DNA of 64,000 bases from NCBI GenBank assembly GCA_028583405.1, contig CM053256.1, positions 11,916,494-11,980,493 of the forward strand, written 5' to 3'. The stretch comes from Pogonophryne albipinna (lineage: Eukaryota; Chordata; Actinopteri; Perciformes; Artedidraconidae). The notes beneath the pieces are model-generated. The model was not told the DNA's origin. It searched no databases and saw only the letters and a program-made list of their open reading frames with translations. Positions 21,014 through 32,566 of the stretch are shown one piece after another; position 1 is the stretch's first letter; every line of letters begins with the position of its first letter. A program made the translations under genes and the position numbers.

Positions 21014-22184
21014 GTGTGCGGGACGGGCTACATCATGAGTATGGACAGGCACTCACTGTGTGAGTCCTGCCTGGGAATAGAGCATGCGAACGCTGCTCTT
21101 ACTCCCGGGGTATCATGCTCGCATTGTGCCCGCCTCCCGCTGGCCCTCAGACAGCAGAGAGCGGACGCTCTCGCTGCGGCAGAGGTCGAGGACGATTGGA
21201 CCGTCCAGGAGGAATACTCCGGGGACAAAGCCATTGATTTCCTGGATCCGAATGGCGGGCACGAGTCGGACGACTACGCCCCTCCATTCAGGGATCACCG
21301 GGTGATTCCCCCATTATCTCTCCCCTCCGGACGGAGGAGACAGGTAGGGGACCCGGTGTAGGTCCGGTGTATGATCCCGTGATCCCTATCTCCGCCATCT
21401 CGGCGTTACCGTCGATTGGCGGGATACTCATGGAACTTCCGGAGATTATATCCAAGGCGGCCGCCTGGAGAAATCTCCCCGTTCCCCTAGCTCAGGAGAG
21501 CTCGCCTCCGGATGATATGTCCGGGGTGTTCTCCCGAGTACACAGGGTAAGGAGTGACCCGGTCTGGCCACGCTTCCCGGCCATATAGCGTTGCTGTCAA
21601 ACTCCATGGTGGAAATATCCGAGCAGTCAAAGACTATGTCCTCAGTGGAGGCTGAGGAGATAGGTAAGGCGGCCAGTACTGCACTCACACGGTGCGCAGC
21701 AGTCGCAGTCTCGCAGGCGCGGATTGCGGCGTGGGCGACACAGATCCATCGGTACCTCTGGCTACAGCAGGGGAACATAATGGAGGGTGCAGGAAAGGAT
21801 TTGCTGGAGGCTCCAATCAGTCCGGGCGGACTATTTGGACCACAGTTCCACACCATGGTGGAGACTATGAAGTCTGCGGCAGAGCAGGCAGACGACATAA
21901 GGCGTCACGCTAGCTGGCTTCAGGATAAGCGTCCTCAGCAACAGCAGCGGCAGCAACGACAGCACCCGCAGCCCCCGCAACAGTCTCAACGGGGGCAGCG
22001 CGGACAGCGGCGAGAGCAACAACGGCGTCAGCGCCCTTCGGCAGCTGCAGGGGCTCCATCCCAGGTCTCCGCTCCTCAGCCGCAGAGACAGGATCTGCAG
22101 GCGGCGAGTCGGAGGGGAAGGAAGAACCCCCGCTCCTGGTCTGCTCCTCCGAGAGAACCTCCGAGGAAGCAGAACCGAAGATGA
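21014..22184 (+). pseudogene. DIRS gag-like region, frameshifted
   Basis: Three consecutive frames cover one protein. 21014-21361 has a Cys/His-rich start (CESCLGIEHA, CSHCARLP); 21367-21588 and 21591-22184 follow in the other two frames. The last part has an alpha-helical stretch (KAASTALTRCAAVAVSQARI) and ends in Gln/Arg-rich tracts that suit nucleic-acid binding. Two frame changes, near 21355 and 21590, break it. The assignment as gag rests on position before the reverse transcriptase and on the Cys/His motif. Confidence 0.6.
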
Positions 22185-22702
22185 CTCTTTGGTGGGGTTA
22201 TGTGGGAAGAGAGGATTGTTAATAAATGATTCAAATCTCAGCAGTGTGTCTGTAGCAACTGTGTCTCACGTATCCCCCACACTAGTCAGACCGGCTGCCA
22301 GTAATCTATTGATTAAAAGGCAGCAGGATTTGTTGCATAAACCATCTGTTGTTAACCTGTCGGCTAATAAACAGAGGACCTCACCGTTAGAGCCAGCTGT
22401 GTCTAATCTGTCGGTTAGCAAGCAGCGAGGCTCGCTGTATAAGCCTGCTGTATTTAACCAGTCGGTTATAAGACAACAGCGCTTGACATATAAGTCGGCC
22501 GCTTCTACCCTTTCGGGCAGCAAGCAGCGCGGTTTTTTCTCTGTATCAGTTGTGCCTACACACAGTCGTATTAAGCCTAGCGCGGCTGTTACGCATGAGG
22601 TGAAAAGCACTGCACACACCTCCGCGAGTGGGAGCGGAAACCCGCCTCAGGGTTCTGTTTATGATAGACAGAGACAGGATGAGAGTCGGTGTGTGATGCA
22701 GC

Positions 22703-24725
22703 GTGTGGAGACCCCTGCGCAGCCCTTTAGGGCGGGGCCCCCCTTGGGTTGTTTCACAAACAACGGCGGCAAGGGCTCTGGCATGGCTTGTCACCATGAC
22801 TACCACAGCACAACAAAAACAGGTACGCCCGCTCTCAGAGCAGTGCTCAGAGTGGAGGCGGCTATGTTTAATGGACGGATGGATGAGCAGGCTGATCAGC
22901 AGAGGATACTCTCTGCAATTTGCCTTACCCCCCCCCCCCCCCCCCCCCCCCGCAGTTCAAAGGGATTCAGGAAACACTTCTGTCATCCCAAGAACAGTGT
23001 CTTGCGCTCCAGTCAGAGCTGCGGGAACTCCTGTTAAAGAGAGCAATTTCCAGGGTTCCTCAAGGGGAAGAAAATCAAGGGTTTTACTCCCGTTATTTTC
23101 TTATCCCGAAAAAGACCGGGGGGATGAGACCCATCCTAGATCTGTCAGCATTCAACAGAGTGATACGAAAAAGGCCGTTTCACATGCTGACAATCAAACA
23201 GGTAATGGAGTGTGTGCGCCAAGGAGACTGGTGCACCTCCATAGACCTAAAGGATGCTTACTTCCACATAACCATCATCCCAAAACACAGGAAATTCCTG
23301 CGTTTTCATTCCAGGGAACAGCGTATCAGTTCAACCGGCTGCCATTCGGATATTCCCTGGCTCCACGCACTTTTTCGAAGTGTGTGGAGACGGCACTGGA
23401 GCCGCTACGCAGAGGAGGGATGAGAGTGTTATTTTATCTGGACGACCTGCTGTTGCTGGCTCGCTCCAGAGAGGAAGCTGCTTTACAGACGGTACAGCTT
23501 GTATCTCACCTGTCAAGCCTGGGTTTCATAAATCAATTGGGAGAAGAGCAGTCCTCTTCCTACCCAGATCATCACGTATCTGGGAATGGAATTCAACTCA
23601 GCCCGCATGAGAGCACGACTCTCACAGCGGCGAGTGGAGAATTTGACAGCTCTCCTCAGGAGCGTCACACCCGGCAGGGTGGTGACAGCCCTTACCGTGA
23701 TGCAGCTGTTGGGCATGATGTCAGCTGGTCACGTGGTGATTCCCCTGGGTCTCCTTTACATGAGGAGACTTCAGAGGTGGTTTATTCGCCTGCGCATCGA
23801 CCCAGTGCGTCAGAGGAGACGCAGGGTGTGCATTCCTCTATCCGTAGGTTTGGATCTGACCTACTGGAAAAATCCCCACATCCTGTCAGTGGGGGTTCCC
23901 CTCGGCAGAGTGACGTCACACACATCGGTGTTTACGGACGCATCGCTCTCAGGGTGGGGGGGAACTTGCATGTCGCAGGCAGTGGGGGGACAGTGGCCGC
24001 CTCACATGTCCCTCCATATAAACACGCTGGAATTACTCGCCATATGGAAAGTAATCCAGCACTTCGCCCCGTTGCTGTGGAATCATCATGTGTTGATTCG
24101 AACAGACAACAAGACGGCGGCAGCCTACGTAAATCGTCAAGGAGGTGTACGATCAGCGCAGCTGCTGGACACAGCCAGACGGCTGTTGTGCTGGGCGCGC
24201 ACACACATACTCTCGATCAGAGCAGTATATATTCCCGGCGAGCTGAACAAAGGGGCAGACCTCATGTCCAGGGGAGGTCCTCGACAAGGGGACTGGAGCC
24301 TCCACCCCGAGCTGGTCTCCCAAGTGTCGAGCAGGTTCGGGAGAGCGGAGGTAGATCTGTTCGCTGCGCGCGGGAACGCGCAATGTGCTCTATGGTTCTC
24401 CCTGAGAAGGCAGGATCACCCCCCTCTGGGGGTAGACGCGTTCGCACACAGACCTTGGCCCAGGGGGTTACTGTACGCTTTCCCACCAGTCCCTCTGATC
24501 CCTCGGTTCCTGGACCGAGTGCAGGAAGAGCGACTGATAGCGGTCTTAATAGCCCCGGAGCGAACAGGAGCGTCCTGGTTTCCCTGCATACAACGGATGC
24601 TGTCAGGGAGACCGTGGGAAATTCCGTGGCGGGGGGATGCTCTCTCCCAGGCGGAGGGAGCAATCAGCGGTCACCCAGTGTTAGGCCAACGTTTGTGGGC
24701 ATGGCCCCTGAACGGGAACACTTAG
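22703..24725 (+). pseudogene. DIRS reverse transcriptase and RNase H, frameshifted
   Basis: The reverse transcriptase fingers (YFLIPKKTGGMRPILDLSAF near 23095-23155) and palm motif DLKDAYFHI (about 23247) lie in the frame of 22920-23423. The catalytic YLDD box is at 23434-23445 in another frame. The RNase H domain (FTDASLSGWGG near 23930; RTDNKTAAAYVNRQGG near 24100) is in the 23586-24725 frame. An N-terminal segment ending GYSLQFA precedes the C run at 22928-22951, where the frame changes. The motif order is that of DIRS pol. At least three frame changes make it a pseudogene here; the C run could also be an assembly length error. Confidence 0.8.
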
Positions 24726-25749
24726 AGGGGCTCGGCCTCTCTCAAGATGTTATGAATACCATTCAGGGATCTAGAGCCGCGTCCACCAGGGCATCTTACA
24801 CAGCCAAATGGACAGCGTTCCAGCGTTGGTGTGTAGGGAAAGGCATGGACCCCGTGGCGTGTCCCCTGCCTCACGTGCTATCATTCCTCCAGCTGTTGCT
24901 GGACAGGAACTTGGCATATAGCACAATAAAAACATATGCGGCTGCCATTTCTTCGTGCCATGGAGGTTTTGGGATCAGTACGGTGTTTAGTCACCCTCTG
25001 ACAAAACGTTTCCTGCGAGGAGTACAGAGACTCAGACCAGTATCACGCGCTTTAGCGCCTCAATGGGATTTGGCTGTAGTACTGCGAGCACTAAGCAAAG
25101 CCCCTTTTGAACCATTGGAGCAGGTTCCCCTAAAGTTCTGTCAGCCAAGGTGGCTCTGCTCTTGGCTCTGACATCAGCTAAAAGGGTGAGTGACTTGTCT
25201 GCTCTCTCGGTGGCTCCGTCATGTCTCCAGATCCAAGGAGATGGCAGCTCAGCGGTGTTGCGCCCGAACCCGGTTTTTATGCCAAATGTGATCACAAGCT
25301 CGTTTAGGTCGAGAGTGATAACCTTGGAAGGCTTCTTTCCCCCTCCTCACAAGTCGGAGGAGGAAGCCACATCTCATCTCCTCTGTCCCGTGCGCGCGCT
25401 GGCATGCTATGTTGCACGCACGGCTGCTTTACGCAAATCCCAGCAGCTATTTGTGCATTATAGAGAGCGCTCAATAGGGCAGCCTCTATCGGCACAACGC
25501 TTGTCACACTGGCTGTGTGAGGCGGTGTCACAGGCGTATGTTTCCTCTGGGTTGGAGCCCCCGGAAAACATTAAGGCGCACAGCACCAGGAGAATATCAA
25601 CTTCTACGGCGTTGCACGGGGGAATGACAGTGGAAGACATTTGCATTGCTGCATCTTGGTCTTCACCCTGTTCTTTCATTCGGTTTTATTTGAGGGATGT
25701 CTCCCAGTCATCTCTGACACACTCAGTACTGAATAGTCTGCCAGAATGA
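24694..25749 (+). pseudogene. DIRS tyrosine recombinase, frameshifted
   Basis: The N-terminal core-binding part (STRASYTAKWTAFQRWC, then a conserved SFLQLLLDRNLAYSTIKTY stretch) reads to 25171. The catalytic part reads in another frame from 25150. Residues expected of a tyrosine recombinase are visible: Arg in SAKRVSDL, His-x-x-Arg in KAHSTRR, and the Tyr in FIRFYLRD near the end. A frameshift near 25135-25170 separates the two halves; otherwise the catalytic set looks complete. In DIRS biology this enzyme integrates a circular DNA intermediate. Confidence 0.8.
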
Positions 25750-26077
25750 GTAGGATCGGGGGGTTTTCAAAGGCATGTCCTCTCTCCTGCCTGTCGGCAT
25801 TTAGAGAGCGGCCTTTTGTTCCCCTCTCTTGGTCGTTCCTAATAAATGGGACTCGATCTCTACTTTTAGAAACGACAGGTAGCCCGAGTAAGCCTACCTT
25901 CATTCCCTGATGGAGAAATATTCATTGTTGGGGGAAAAAATGTTATATTTCCAGGGAAGGTGATGCTCCATTTTCGCACGGCGAAATGGACATGGGTTAT
26001 TAACTGAGTAGGTGTGGTTTTGTGCTTCTGGTAACGGACGGAACCAGTGGGGCGTAGACTACATCCTGCTTCGCCCT

Positions 26078-26181
26078 TAACCCAATAGCGATAGCCTTAG
26101 AGGGCGAAGCCTTATACGATATAGAACTGGGGTTACGTAATGTAACCCAGCTTCTATGAGTATAGGCGCAGCCCTCTAAGG
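26078..26181. repeat. DIRS internal complementary region
   Basis: The first half is the inverted copy of the left outer end (TTAACCCAATAGC to ATATAGAACT). The second half is the inverted copy of the right outer end (GGGGTTACGTAATG to CTCTAAGG). The two join around 26125-26132, so this segment is a template of the circle junction, as described for DIRS replication models. Inverted arms (GGAACCAGTGGGG at 26039, CCCCACTGGTTCC at 26188) surround it. Confidence 0.8.
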
Positions 26182-26207
26182 TTCGGGCCCCACTGGTTCC
26201 GCGAATA

Positions 26208-26411
26208 GCTGAAGAAAAGCTGTTGGAGTGGATTGTAAGGCCTGCTTCCTATTTATACGGAAGTGAGCCTGGAGGTGGGGCCCACGTCGTAGGTGGGCGT
26301 GGAATAAATCTGTCAGTGCTGCACACGTGCAGTGGGATTAACCCAATAGCGATAGCCTTAGAGGGCTGCGCCTATACTCATAGAAGCTGGGTTACATTAC
26401 GTAACCCCAGT
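26208..26411 (-). repeat. DIRS right inverted terminal repeat
   Basis: Inverted match of 20695-20873, extended by an outer end with CTATACTCATAGAAGC and TTACATTACGTAACCCC that is absent from the left repeat. Confidence 0.85.
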
Positions 26412-26412
26412 T

Positions 26413-26512
26413 CTGGACCCTATGACTCTGTTCCACATGTCTTCAGTCAGTTCTGGACCCTATGACTCTGTTCCACATGTCTTCAGTCAGTTATGGACCC
26501 TATGACTCGGAC
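26413..26512 (+). repeat. 40-bp tandem repeat at the DIRS target
   Basis: Two full units start CTGGACCCTATGACTC at 26413 and 26453, and a third partial one starts at 26493. The last 30 bp of the unit also flank the DIRS element on its left (about 20668-20698). The element therefore sits inside this array. Confidence 0.75.
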
Positions 26513-27285
26513 ACTAGTTCTACCAAGGCTCATTAGAGGTAAGCAGTGTTAGGAGAGGAGTGGAGTTATCTTTGTATTTAGGCTGCAAGTCGACAAAGGT
26601 GATAAAATGCTGATGCTAATAATGATCCGATTCATTTGATATTGATTGTCTGCAAATACCGAATCCTGATCCGAGTCTTCTATTTCCCAGATAATACAGC
26701 TGCACCGTGTACACTAGCTCTATTTGTTTTTGCCATTGTAATTCACCATAAGCAATTGTTGACTGTAACGTGTATGCCAACCAACTGTAATTTGTAATGT
26801 ATTTTACCATACTTTAACGGTCAAGTTCTGGCAACCACAGCAGCCCAAATGTTGTTGCCTTTTTCTTATCATACATAGTGTTACTGTTTTTGTTACCATT
26901 TAAATATTACATTCTATTCATTACTTTTATTTTAAATCAAATGCACCTGTTTTAGATAATATATTTATTTTTGATGTATAGGTTGATTTGCAGGTTGGTT
27001 GTTATTTGTATAATTATTGTATTGTTACTGTGTATTTTATTATATTAACTAGCTATTTATTGCTATTTATTTAATTAAAATACTGTTATGAACACTATAC
27101 AATGTCTTTCTTTTGGTAGATACCAGAATACATGACACAATGAATCTTTGTAATATATGTATGTTCTCTGGTTTAAATAATCATACCGGTATTTAAACAA
27201 TGTATGCTGGTCACCTGGAATCCTGGTAAGCTTGCAGCATGGTATATTTAATACTATTATTAAACATAAACTGGTGATCGATGGA
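26513..27285. other. Intergenic, AT-rich
   Basis: No gene or repeat partner recognised. Confidence 0.45.
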
Positions 27286-27531
27286 TGCTGGTGACCAGCC
27301 TAGCATACCAGCATACTATTCTGGTCTATGCTGTTTTTTTTAGCTGGCCAGGATGGCAGGTTTAGCTGGTGGCCGGTTTAGCTGGTTTAGCTGGTGAATC
27401 AGCTAAACCAGCCATCCTGGCCAGCTAAAGTGTCCAAAACCCCTCTAAACCAGCCAACCATTCCAGCCTAATATCTACTGGCTGGTCGGGCTGGTCAATG
27501 TAGCTGGTCTAAGCTGGTTGTTTCAGCAGGG
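27286..27531. repeat. Hairpin-forming ACCAGC/GCTGGT repeat
   Basis: It ends TTTCAGCAGGG, the inverted counterpart of the left end at 18277. Inside, AGCTGGCCAGGATGG (about 27342) pairs with CCATCCTGGCCAGCT (about 27414-27428), giving a strong stem. No coding capacity. Confidence 0.65.
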
Positions 27532-28299
27532 ACATTTAATTATGGCAGCTGTCAATGTATAGGCTACCAACAAGACCAACAGTCAAGCTAGCAGCTCTGA
27601 GACTGTAATCAGGCACGGCGATGCTTTGAGCTAAATGTTGCTTTAATGAGAACGCTAACATGCTCACAATCACAATATTAACATGCTGATATGAGGCAGG
27701 TTGTAGGCTATTTGCTATATTCACCAACCTAGTTCAGCCTGTTGGCATGCCAACATTCACTAATAGACAAAAAACAAATAAGGGTTGAGGTAGAAGTTAC
27801 GTTTTTGGCCATCCAGCCAATAGTTGGGAAATTGTGAAATGAAATCCACTTGATAATAAATTGGATTGACAGACTGACATTGCCACACCAAGAGCCAGGC
27901 CTCTAGCATGCCAAACATGCTCGAAGACTCCCAGAAAAGCTTCACTGAATCGCATCTATCACTCACTGCATGATTGACTGGTTGGATGATCCAATAGGAA
28001 TAAATACCGCAACATTTTTTGCATTTTTTCATGCACATTTCAAAATACATCGTATTGTTGAAAACTGGGGGGAATTGCAATCCTGTACGTTTTTGTAATT
28101 CAGCCTTCGTTAAAGTTTCATGCTAATGTCTGGCAGATGCTGTGTTATGAACCAGCCTTCCAGCTTTCTTCAGCCTTGAGGAATCTCAACAAGAGCACCT
28201 ACCTAGCATTAAACTTGTCACTAATGAGATACTTCAAGTCTGTCTGAATGATCAGACAGAAATTATGTAATAACAAGACAGTCACAGCAGGTGATCTTG
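27532..28299. other. Intergenic, nothing recognised
   Basis: No gene, RNA or repeat pair recognised. Confidence 0.45.
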
Positions 28300-28594
28300 A
28301 CCCTCCTATTGTCTTCGCCCCCCCCCCCCCCCCCCCCTTACATTGGTGTTCGCGGTCACATTTGACCGGTCCTGTTTTAACTGCTATTACATAAACTATA
28401 GAACACAAAAACCATTAATCATCACCAAATTTCATTTAACACCCTTTCAAACTGTAAATATGGTATCAGACTACTGGTGTACATGAAACACTGCAGTAAA
28501 TATACAAAGAATAGACACTGAACATGTATTGCGTGTGCCAGGTTTGATCCATGTGGGGGAATGGGCAAATAAGAGCGGGAAATGTGTCAAATTG

Positions 28595-28645
<51 letters not shown>

Positions 28646-28738
28646 TGTGTGTGTGTGTGGGTGGGTGTATTTGTGAGTGCCAGGTGTGATTAACATGGGG
28701 GATTGGGCACATAAGGGGGGGGAACACATCTCGAGTGA

Positions 28739-28815
<77 letters not shown>

Positions 28816-29049
28816 ATCTGATCCGGATGGTTACTAATTCCTTTTCTTTATGGCGGTCACCATGGGTGTTACAAAGTTGACTAAATCATCCAAAATTCAA
28901 TGAAAGTGTTGATCAGCAATTTTATATGTTCAAATGTCTACTGTGAAGGATATCATAAAGCCTTAATGCAATCGAATGTAAAACAAAAAAGTTATGATTG
29001 ATGAAAGTAGTAAATCGGTCAGATTTGACCCGAAGACAACAGGAGGGTT
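28300..29049. mobile_element. Non-autonomous element with terminal inverted repeats
   Basis: The left end ACCCTCCTATTGTCTTCG is the inverted counterpart of the right end CGAAGACAACAGGAGGGT. Inside are a run of 20 C (28318-28337), two GT arrays (28598-28661 and 28739-28812), and a duplicated segment of about 65 bp (28533-28597 and 28676-28740) before each array. No protein is encoded. The end motif resembles a very common teleost repeat, but the superfamily is not determined. Confidence 0.6.
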
Positions 29050-32000
29050 AATAAGTGAAAGTTGTGACCAACCTTTTGTGTCTTTAACAAGTACAACAAG
29101 TCCTGCAGACATGGTCTATATTCTTAGTTTTTATTTTTACCTTAAACCACATATCAACTGTTTACATGTGAACCAATTTGAATTATTTATGGAGGCTTGC
29201 TGACCACGCAATCGGAGGCAACACCTGCCACATGCAGGATGCACAAGATGCTAACAACAACAGCTGTTCTCCCAGTCCTGTTTACCCACTACCTGCATTA
29301 TTCACTTGTTCAGCAGCTGTTCTAAAAAGTATAATTTTTTCTTTTTAGAAAAACTACCATGGAGCAGGTTACTGTATTTTTGTCACTAAATTATAGCTTG
29401 TGCACATTTATTCAAAGATATACGAGGGGAAAGCTGAAGTAACCGTGGAGGTGACCTTATGCAATGCCCCAGTGCTGATTCAAATATATGTTTTGCACAG
29501 ACAAAGAGATGTTTCATTTCTTGCTGCTGCATTCCACACATTCTATTGATTCCCCTCCCTCCCTGTCTCCATGTGTTTGACTGCAATTACTGATTGGGGT
29601 GTGTTTTACGAAAGAAAAACCTCAGGAGCGGCAAGAGAAACATATAAGTCAACAAACAATCTTCGGAGCAGAATGAAAACAGATGTTAGAGTTGAGACTT
29701 TTGCACATGTTTTGATTTTGCCCTTCACCAATCAGAGGCCGGATGTGCGTACATTTACTTAGTGTGATGTTACATTTTTTTACAGAAACTCTCAATGGCC
29801 CCTATTGAGCCTCACACACCAAAACACACAAACACACACATACAGCCCTTGAAAAGCCTCCTCTGTTGCACTGTTGACACAACACCCGCATGAGCTGAGA
29901 TAACCCTGTGTAAGTCCTGAAATTATAGCCACTCTGTAAGGGAGCCACAGCACCAAACAGAACAGCTTTGACTCCACCACTTTTAGGGGCACTTGACTGA
30001 AAAGTGTTGGCACAGAGGAAAATCATTATTATTATGATGGATTTACACAGAGTTGTAATTATCTTGGAGAGCACTGATAACTGGCATACATATTTTCTGT
30101 CTGCCATTTTGCCATATTACTGTTTTGCTCCAAACACTCTGTGTTGAGTAGCCTATGAGATGCTGAGCCCTGATCAAATCTGAAAATGGATCCTAACTGC
30201 TCTCACAGTCACATACACCTACATCCACTCAGCAGGAGATCATCCACTCAGCCACATTAGTATACTTTTGGCTTGTGACTGCACTTACAGCATGCTATTG
30301 ATTTATATGGAAACAGTAGAATTATCCTCCACAACTTGTTTTTACTTTCTTAGAAAAGAGGAAGGGAGCTCAGAGTTACCATGGAGACTAACATTATCTA
30401 TTGGTGTTTATTGTATGAATCACATGTTATGATTATAACAGGGAAATTCGTCTGTTTATTTCTCCAACAGGAGACTTTTACTCAATGTTTTAAGTGGTGG
30501 TAACTGTAGTTTATATTTGAAGCTTTACAAGGGAGCACTGGGACATTTTACTACTCTCTCTTTAGCGGATGCGAAAGGTTCAAGTTAGACATACTTCCTC
30601 AGAGAGAAAGAAAAGAGGCACTGACAAACTTTGAAAACACTTGACTAATTAATCTGGCACGAAAACGATATAGTAGCCTGAGAGACAACTGATTCAATTA
30701 GGGAAAAACGCACTCACCTTGACAGAGACGTGAATTCCAGGTGATGAGGACAGGGATATCTGGAAGAATCTGGTTCAACCCCAAATGAGAGAGCACAGCC
30801 GATAAAGAGATACTCAAACAATGTCTCAAGCAGACAGCTGACATGCACACACATGCACCGTCCTCCTCCTGCCCTGCTCTGAAAGCATCAGTTTCTCCAC
30901 CGCTGTATGGGGAGGGCGTGACTGAACGAGGGCAACTCCAATTAAAATGCAGGACAAAGCCAGGCGTCACCTCGGAGGGGCGGGGCTTGTGTCATTGACA
31001 GCATCTTTTTTCGTGACGTATCGCGGAGGACCCCAAAAGCAAGGACACAGTGCGGTCAGACAGATCACTTTGCAAGTCATGGGTGGTCTGATTATTGTGT
31101 TTTTGCTTATGTATCTTTATTTTCCATGACTTTGTCCACTTGTAGAGGACGAGTGGAATTAATTACTTTTTATGTTCCTACTAACTGACTAAAATAGTTA
31201 AACTGACTACAAAATAACCGTTATCTGACCAACGGAATGAGAACAGAATGATCAATGACAGAACTTCGGTCTGAGAATGGTGATATACTGCCACCTGCTG
31301 GACATGTGGTTGAATCACAGCCTTTCAGTCGTGAAAAACAAATAGAGCATATTTTGCAAACAAATTCTGAGATTTACAAGTTGTGCACATGCTAGTGAGT
31401 TACTAAGCAGTTTTGAAAATATATGAAACATGAACAAAAAAATGTAAATCCCCAAAATAAGTATGTGTACGTTTTAATATGTGAATGCATGCTTTGTTGC
31501 ATTTGCACACAAGCAAAACTATTTACAAAACAAAACAATTATAACAACACCAATCTTATATTGGTTAGCAATCACACACAATGATCTATAATGTTCAGGA
31601 AGAAAATTGCACTGGTCTATTTTTCTGAGAGAGCCATTATCATCTTCTATTCTGAAAGAGAGGCTGTTATATCAGACAAGGATACAGGCTCATGCTCAAG
31701 GACTTTCTGCCACAAAAAACCCTTTCATTGAGAGTCAGCCTGACTGCAGCAGATTACGTGCAAAAAATAAAAAATGTCCTTTCACACTCGCAAGCTTGAA
31801 AGTTATTGAAGCACCTCCGATACACAGAGGTGGATTCCATAACACAGCCAACACAATGCTCTGTAATGGCTGTGTGACATTGTGTCTTTTTCATACAAGT
31901 CTAGCTGTAAGAAACTTGAAAGGTTACAGTAAGAAGCAAAGTATTCATCTTTGCAACATTATTAATTGACAGCTGCTGAATATTCCTTTTGTATGAACTG

Positions 32001-32407
32001 TGCGGGCAGACTGAAGTCAAAGATTTGAGCTGTGAAGGCTGTTGCTTTTTATTTTACCCTTACAAGTAGCGTTGGCTTTTGTGTGCCTTATACAAGACAA
32101 TTATTCCATAATAAATCGTGAGTTCTAATGAATATTGCAAATGAAATGCTTAGAACCAAAGAGCTAATTAACAATACCTCACACATTTGCTGTTTACTAT
32201 AATTACAAAACACTGAGCAATTACTGAGTTCAATAAACTGTTTTAGAAAAAAATATGAATCTACACAAGCTACATTATGGTGCCCACCATCATTTTAGAT
32301 ATTATGAGAACATTTAAACATCGTAATAGTTTTAGCCTCAAAAGCGACTTTGCTGGGAATATTTAACTATAACTGTAAGGTAATGTTGAAACTGAAACAT
32401 CTCTGAA
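29050..32407. other. Intergenic, nothing recognised
   Basis: About 3.3 kb without a recognisable exon or repeat. A GGGGCGGGG box at 30978 in a locally GC-richer patch is the only notable motif. Confidence 0.45.
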
Positions 32408-32413
32408 TTTATT
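32408..32413 (-). terminator. Candidate polyadenylation signal of the SPMIP4 homologue
   Basis: AATAAA on the minus strand about 155 bp after the stop codon at 32567. No cleavage site evidence is available. Confidence 0.4.
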
Positions 32414-32566
32414 GCACTCAACAATTCAACCATGCTTTACAATATTTCAATGCTAAACTCTGTCTAACATTAAATATCAAGAAGTGGTTGTATTTTATGA
32501 ATTTGCTTAAGATTCACATTATTTGTATTGTTTTCTTCCAGGATGTAGTAATCCATGTGCAGTAGG

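Larger units (their letters stand above)
20695..26411 (+). mobile_element. DIRS-type tyrosine-recombinase retrotransposon
   Basis: The element has the full DIRS plan: inverted terminal repeats (20695-20873 and 26208-26411), an internal complementary region (26078-26181), a gag-like region, reverse transcriptase plus RNase H, and a C-terminal tyrosine recombinase. DIRS elements integrate by recombinase rather than by an integrase, which fits the lack of LTRs and of a visible target duplication. All coding regions are broken by frameshifts, one at a 24-base C run (22928-22951), so this copy is unlikely to act on its own. The sequence AGTT is present at both outer junctions. Confidence 0.88.

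Noticed and set aside
26181..26200. GGTTCGGGCCCC stretch considered as a tRNA B-box
   Set aside because: No A-box, acceptor stem or anticodon loop can be folded around it; it belongs to the DIRS internal inverted region.
28677..28880. Frame with repeating Cys-Val
   Set aside because: Translation of a GT dinucleotide array.
31607..31969. 120-residue plus-strand open frame
   Set aside because: No recognisable domain, no splice-consistent continuation and no neighbouring exon of matching composition; treated as chance.
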